Below, piece after piece: positions 5,815 to 7,882 of a stretch of 7,882 nt of DNA. The first letter of the stretch is position 1. Each line of letters begins with the position of its first letter. The stretch lies in contig CAYIOB010000038.1 of assembly GCA_964364925.1 (NCBI GenBank), positions 1-7,882 of the forward strand. The letters are read 5' to 3'. The position numbers and the translations under genes were made by a program. The notes beneath the pieces are model-generated. The model had not been told where the DNA came from, searched no databases, and saw nothing but the letters and a program-made list of their open reading frames with translations. The stretch is from JAMCZC01 sp964364925. Lineage in GTDB: Bacteria > Patescibacteriota > Microgenomatia > Levybacterales > UBA12049.

Positions 5815-6527
5815 ATAATTAGTATGATACCCAAGATTGCTCCTGTCAAGAAAGCTAAATACAAAGCTAAAATAATCTTCGGAAAACCCACTATGAGCCC
5901 AAGCAAAAACGACAGTTTTACGTCTCCAAAACCCATACCTTTGCCTTTTGTAATTAAGAATAGTATAAGAAAGAAAGCGCATGCCCCGATAGCGGAAGCA
6001 AGATTACTCAGTATTAAGTATTTTGTATTTAGTATCAAGTATAAAAACGAAATAAAAACCGCTGGGAAGACTACCTTATCAGGGATGATGCCGTACTTCA
6101 GGTCTGAGAAGAAAACAACGATAAAGGAAGACACAATGAATAGGTAATAAGCCAAGCTGATTAAAGATTGAGGATTAAAGATTGATGAATTGAAAATTGA
6201 CCCGCCTGCAACGCTTTGCATAGCAATGCGGGCAGGAAATTGAGAATTAGAAATTACAAAAAAATAGGTAAAAACAAATAATATTCCCGTAGACATTTCT
6301 ATAATTGGATAATAAAGTGGAAGCCTGGAAGAGCAGTATCGGCATTTTCCTTTTAGCATTAAAAAAGAGAGCAGGGGAATTAAATCATACCAAGCTAATT
6401 CTTTTTTGCAGAACTCGCAATGTGATCTTCCTTTTACAATTGCCTCTTTACGAGGCAATCTGTCGATAACTACATTTAAAAAGGAGCCAATAAAAATTCC
6501 TATTAGGAATATAAATAAAAAAATCAT
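5685..6527 (-). CDS. pilD: Prepilin peptidase / N-methyltransferase PilD (GspO, peptidase family A24)
   Basis: 280 residues, polytopic inner-membrane aspartic protease that removes prepilin leaders after Gly and methylates the new N-terminus. Visible hallmarks in order: GSFLNVVIDRLP (14-25), first CxxC (Cys37, Cys40), second CxxC (Cys62, Cys65), PLYYPIIE (70-77), catalytic Asp142 in FSDLKYGIIPD, catalytic Asp202 in GMGFGDVKL, and PFGPFL near the end. Both protease aspartates and the four zinc Cys are present, so it should be active. Two oddities: about 28 extra residues (about 93-120) between the Glu77 motif and Asp142 coincide with a palindromic repeat element, and another short AT-repeat-encoded stretch lies at about 162-173. 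The C-terminus (PKIIIFLGLP) is read from DNA that also encodes the next pilin's leader and GFTLIE in another frame. It follows the 6565-7179 pilin by 37 bases. The seven prepilins here are its evident substrates. Confidence 0.96.
   Translation of the reverse strand: MIFLFIFLIGIFIGSFLNVVIDRLPRKEAIVKGRSHCEFCKKELAWYDLIPLLSFLMLKGKCRYCSSRLPLYYPIIEMSTGILFVFTYFFVISNSQFPARIAMQSVAGGSIFNSSIFNPQSLISLAYYLFIVSSFIVVFFSDLKYGIIPDKVVFPAVFISFLYLILNTKYLILSNLASAIGACAFFLILFLITKGKGMGFGDVKLSFLLGLIVGFPKIILALYLAFLTGAILGIILIIWRKKRSIKDTIPFGPFLILGTILALFYGDLLIPKIIIFLGLP
6009..6042. repeat. Degenerate AGTAT tandem tract inside pilD
   Basis: On the plus strand AGTATTA, AGTATTTT, GTATTT, AGTATCA and AGTATAA follow one another, a 6-8-base degenerate tandem. 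In pilD it encodes a hydrophobic stretch (YLILNTKYLILS) within a membrane region, so it keeps the frame and is tolerated. Confidence 0.6.
6162..6258. repeat. Small GC-rich palindromic element with AT flanks, in frame inside pilD
   Basis: The core 6201-6236 is an imperfect hairpin: 14-base arms (6201-6214 and 6223-6236) match at ten positions around an 8-base loop. On one side lie two copies of ATTAAAGATTG and further AATTGA-like units; on the other side AAATTGAGAATTAGAAATTA. Read on the minus strand the core begins CCTGCC and ends GGCGGG, like the element at 2988-3031 on the plus strand. It encodes FPARIAMQSVAGG plus Asn/Ser/Phe-rich flanks in PilD, in a loop between membrane segments. Confidence 0.65.
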
Positions 6528-6564
6528 TTTTATTAGTATAACAAATCAGAGGAAAGAATGAGGT

Positions 6565-7179
6565 TTATTTTGTGCACCAGAAACATTGAGTTGTCCCGCC
6601 ATTTCCTTCACAAGCTGTTTGAGGACTGGCAACTGCTGATCCGTCTTTATTATATATAGTAGCTAAAGATTTTCTCTGAGATGTCGATTGCGGCCTATAA
6701 CAGCCTGTAAGAGTATTGGCAGCCAGATCGTAGGTAACAAATATTTCCTTTAAGATAGTTGTTGCAGTTTGAAAGCCGGATTTTAATTCTTTTTCATTAA
6801 CAAGTGCTGTCGTACAGGTATTAAGAGGGGAATCGTTTAGAGAAACATTCGGATTGGTTGCTGCGCTTGGAGCTGCGGCTCCGTTACATGCTGCTCCGCC
6901 ATTAGCAACACTATCCCATGGAAAGGTATTACGCGTTGTGTAATACCTTACGTTAGCATTAAGATACTCAACTAAAGCGTTTTTTGTGTTTGCATCCTGC
7001 GCTTTTTTAAGCTGTTCAAAAGGGTCGATTGTTGCAACAAGTGCTGCTGCCAAAACGCCGAGGATTCCGATAACAACCAGAAGTTCGATGAGGGTAAAGC
7101 CTGCGGTCTTTTTTGATAATCCTAATAATTTCTTTAATCTTTCAATTAACTTTCTCATGTACATATTAAGTTTAAACAT
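6565..7179 (-). CDS. Type IV pilin (prepilin), between pilC and pilD
   Basis: 204 residues. The leader is basic (MFKLNMYMRKLIERLKKLLG and onward) and ends in Gly27, followed by FTLIELLVVIGILGVLAAAL with Glu32 at +5. The helix continues as DPFEQLKKAQDANTKNALVEYLNANVRYY, GspG/PilA-like, then a globular region with several Cys, ending CFWCTK, where two closely spaced Cys could close a disulfide. AAGGA lies nine bases before the ATG at 7179 and supports this start over the later in-frame ATGs (Met6, Met8). It follows pilC by 40 bases. Its place beside pilC and pilD is that of a main pilin in compact pilus operons, but that is inference. Confidence 0.9.
   Translation of the reverse strand: MFKLNMYMRKLIERLKKLLGLSKKTAGFTLIELLVVIGILGVLAAALVATIDPFEQLKKAQDANTKNALVEYLNANVRYYTTRNTFPWDSVANGGAACNGAAAPSAATNPNVSLNDSPLNTCTTALVNEKELKSGFQTATTILKEIFVTYDLAANTLTGCYRPQSTSQRKSLATIYNKDGSAVASPQTACEGNGGTTQCFWCTK
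6923..6949. repeat. Perfect 10-bp-arm hairpin inside a pilin gene
   Basis: AAGGTATTAC (6923-6932) and GTAATACCTT (6940-6949) are perfect inverted copies around a 7-base loop. The hairpin lies in the coding sequence just after the N-terminal helix of the 6565-7179 pilin (residues YYTTRNT). No T-run follows, so it is not a typical terminator; an mRNA structure or chance are the options. Confidence 0.6.
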
Positions 7180-7219
7180 ATAGCAAATTCCTTGTCAAGT
7201 ACCAATCTGAAGCTAAATT

Positions 7220-7882
7220 TTACTGTATTGACGATATCAAACTGTAAATCGGCGTAATAACGGAAATTATTAAAAAAGCAACGCCAATGCCCAAAACAAC
7301 CATAATAAAAGGCTCCATTGCCGTTGTTAGAGTTTTAACTGTTTGGTCGACATCTCTTTCGAAATATTCCGAGGCTTTTGCCAAGGATTCATCCACTTTT
7401 CCGGTTTGCTCTCCGATTTTTACAAGCTGGATAAGGATTGACGGAAAAAGGGGATAAACAGACATTGCGTCTCCTATCGTAACGCCTTTTTCTACCTGCT
7501 TGGAAACGTCTTTAATCGCATTTCTATAATGTATGTTTCCGGCCGTATCGGCAGTTTGCAGCAGGGCATCAACAACCAGAGTTCCTGTTCCCACCAAAAG
7601 ACCAAAGGTTCTTGAGAATTCGGCAAGTATTGTCTGTCTTATAAGTTTTCCAAAAACCGGAAGTTTTAAAATTAAACTATCTGTTATAAGTTGTCCCTCA
7701 ATTGTTTTGTGCCAACGTCTAAATAAGACTACCCCTCCCACAAACAGTATTAACATGATTGGCCAAAAAGTTTGAATAAAATCAGAAAATCCTATTACTA
7801 TTTGTGTTGGGAGAGGAAGGGGAACATTAAGATTTTGGTATAGAACCGTAAGCTGGGGAATAACAAAAATCATCATAATAAA
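7220..7882 (-). CDS. pilC: Type IV pilus inner-membrane platform protein PilC (GspF), C-terminal part
   Basis: 220 residues are present and the frame runs open off the right edge, so the N-terminal part, including the first GspF domain, is missing; Met codons at 7876 and 7873 are internal. The sequence starts in the segment before the second GspF domain (FVIPQLTVLYQNLNVPLPLPTQ), followed by a membrane segment (IMLILFVGGVVLF). The second GspF domain includes FSRTFGLLVGTGTLVVDALL and the conserved LVKIGEQTGKVDESLAKASE. A final membrane helix (FIMVVLGIGVAFLIISVITPIY) completes the fold. PilC couples the cytoplasmic assembly ATPase to pilin insertion; a pilB-type ATPase gene would be expected further right. 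The gene ends 40 bases before the next pilin, consistent with one operon. Confidence 0.95.
   Translation of the reverse strand, partial: FIMMIFVIPQLTVLYQNLNVPLPLPTQIVIGFSDFIQTFWPIMLILFVGGVVLFRRWHKTIEGQLITDSLILKLPVFGKLIRQTILAEFSRTFGLLVGTGTLVVDALLQTADTAGNIHYRNAIKDVSKQVEKGVTIGDAMSVYPLFPSILIQLVKIGEQTGKVDESLAKASEYFERDVDQTVKTLTTAMEPFIMVVLGIGVAFLIISVITPIYSLISSIQ

Noticed and set aside
5815..5982. Longer N-terminus for the pilin-LamG fusion starting at 5982
   Set aside because: This extension lies wholly inside pilD in another frame and would give a leader of about 96 residues, implausible for a prepilin.
7169..7198. Promoter before the 6565-7179 pilin
   Set aside because: TTGACA is present at 7193-7198, but the best -10 (TAAACT after 18 bases) lies past the chosen start codon, and a good Shine-Dalgarno supports translation from a longer operon message.
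1..7882. Plus-strand ORFs of 60-120 codons (e.g. 4787-5089, 5785-6147, 2151-2387)
   Set aside because: All lie opposite well-supported minus-strand genes, show no recognisable domain, and two share sequence only because they mirror the 212-bp repeat.

Overview
The window is one stretch of a type IV pilus (type II secretion-like) operon. Every supported gene is on the minus strand, so transcription runs from the right end (7882) to the left end (1). In that order it encodes: the C-terminal part of a PilC/GspF platform protein (cut by the right edge); a prepilin; the prepilin peptidase PilD; a pilin fused to a LamG-like domain and a Cys-rich tail; two small GspG-like pilins; a 731-residue pilin fused to a LamG-like domain and a right-handed beta-helix; a small GspH/FimT-like pilin that is a close paralogue of the previous gene's pilin domain; and a further pseudopilin cut by the left edge.

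The content suggests a Patescibacteria/CPR genome, most likely of the Microgenomates kind. This is inferred from gene style, not from a marker gene: many short pilins packed around pilC and pilD, Pro-Thr linkers ('PTPTP'), AT-rich genes with degenerate tandem AT tracts, and small GC-rich palindromic elements embedded in frame in genes. Stops seen are TAA and one TAG; nothing suggests recoding of TGA.

Layout. 7220-7882 pilC (partial). 6565-7179 pilin. 5685-6527 pilD, with two apparent in-frame insertions. 4207-5814 pilin-LamG-Cys-rich fusion, whose start overlaps the pilD 3' end. 3683-4207 pilin, coupled through TAATG. 3537-3682 a 146-bp AT-rich repetitive spacer. 3084-3536 pilin. 860-3055 pilin-LamG-beta-helix fusion. 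321-806 pilin. 1-319 pseudopilin, coupled through TAATATG. No gene-free stretch exceeds 300 bases.

Working together: PilD would cleave (and, with its Cys motif intact, N-methylate) all seven prepilins, and PilC with an ATPase outside the window would drive assembly. The two large fusions look like surface-displayed, possibly tip-located, adhesive pilins. Their modules (pilin, LamG, beta-helix or Cys-rich tail) are each separated by Pro-Thr linkers, and the two genes share a perfectly identical 212-bp block spanning linker and LamG start, although the rest of their LamG domains has diverged. The LamG segments are also visibly GC-richer than the pilin and beta-helix segments. Together this points to a modular pilus-adhesin locus that evolves by exchanging C-terminal cargo at a shared linker/LamG junction. 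The 212-bp repeat is also a place where a metagenome assembly could have swapped the downstream halves.
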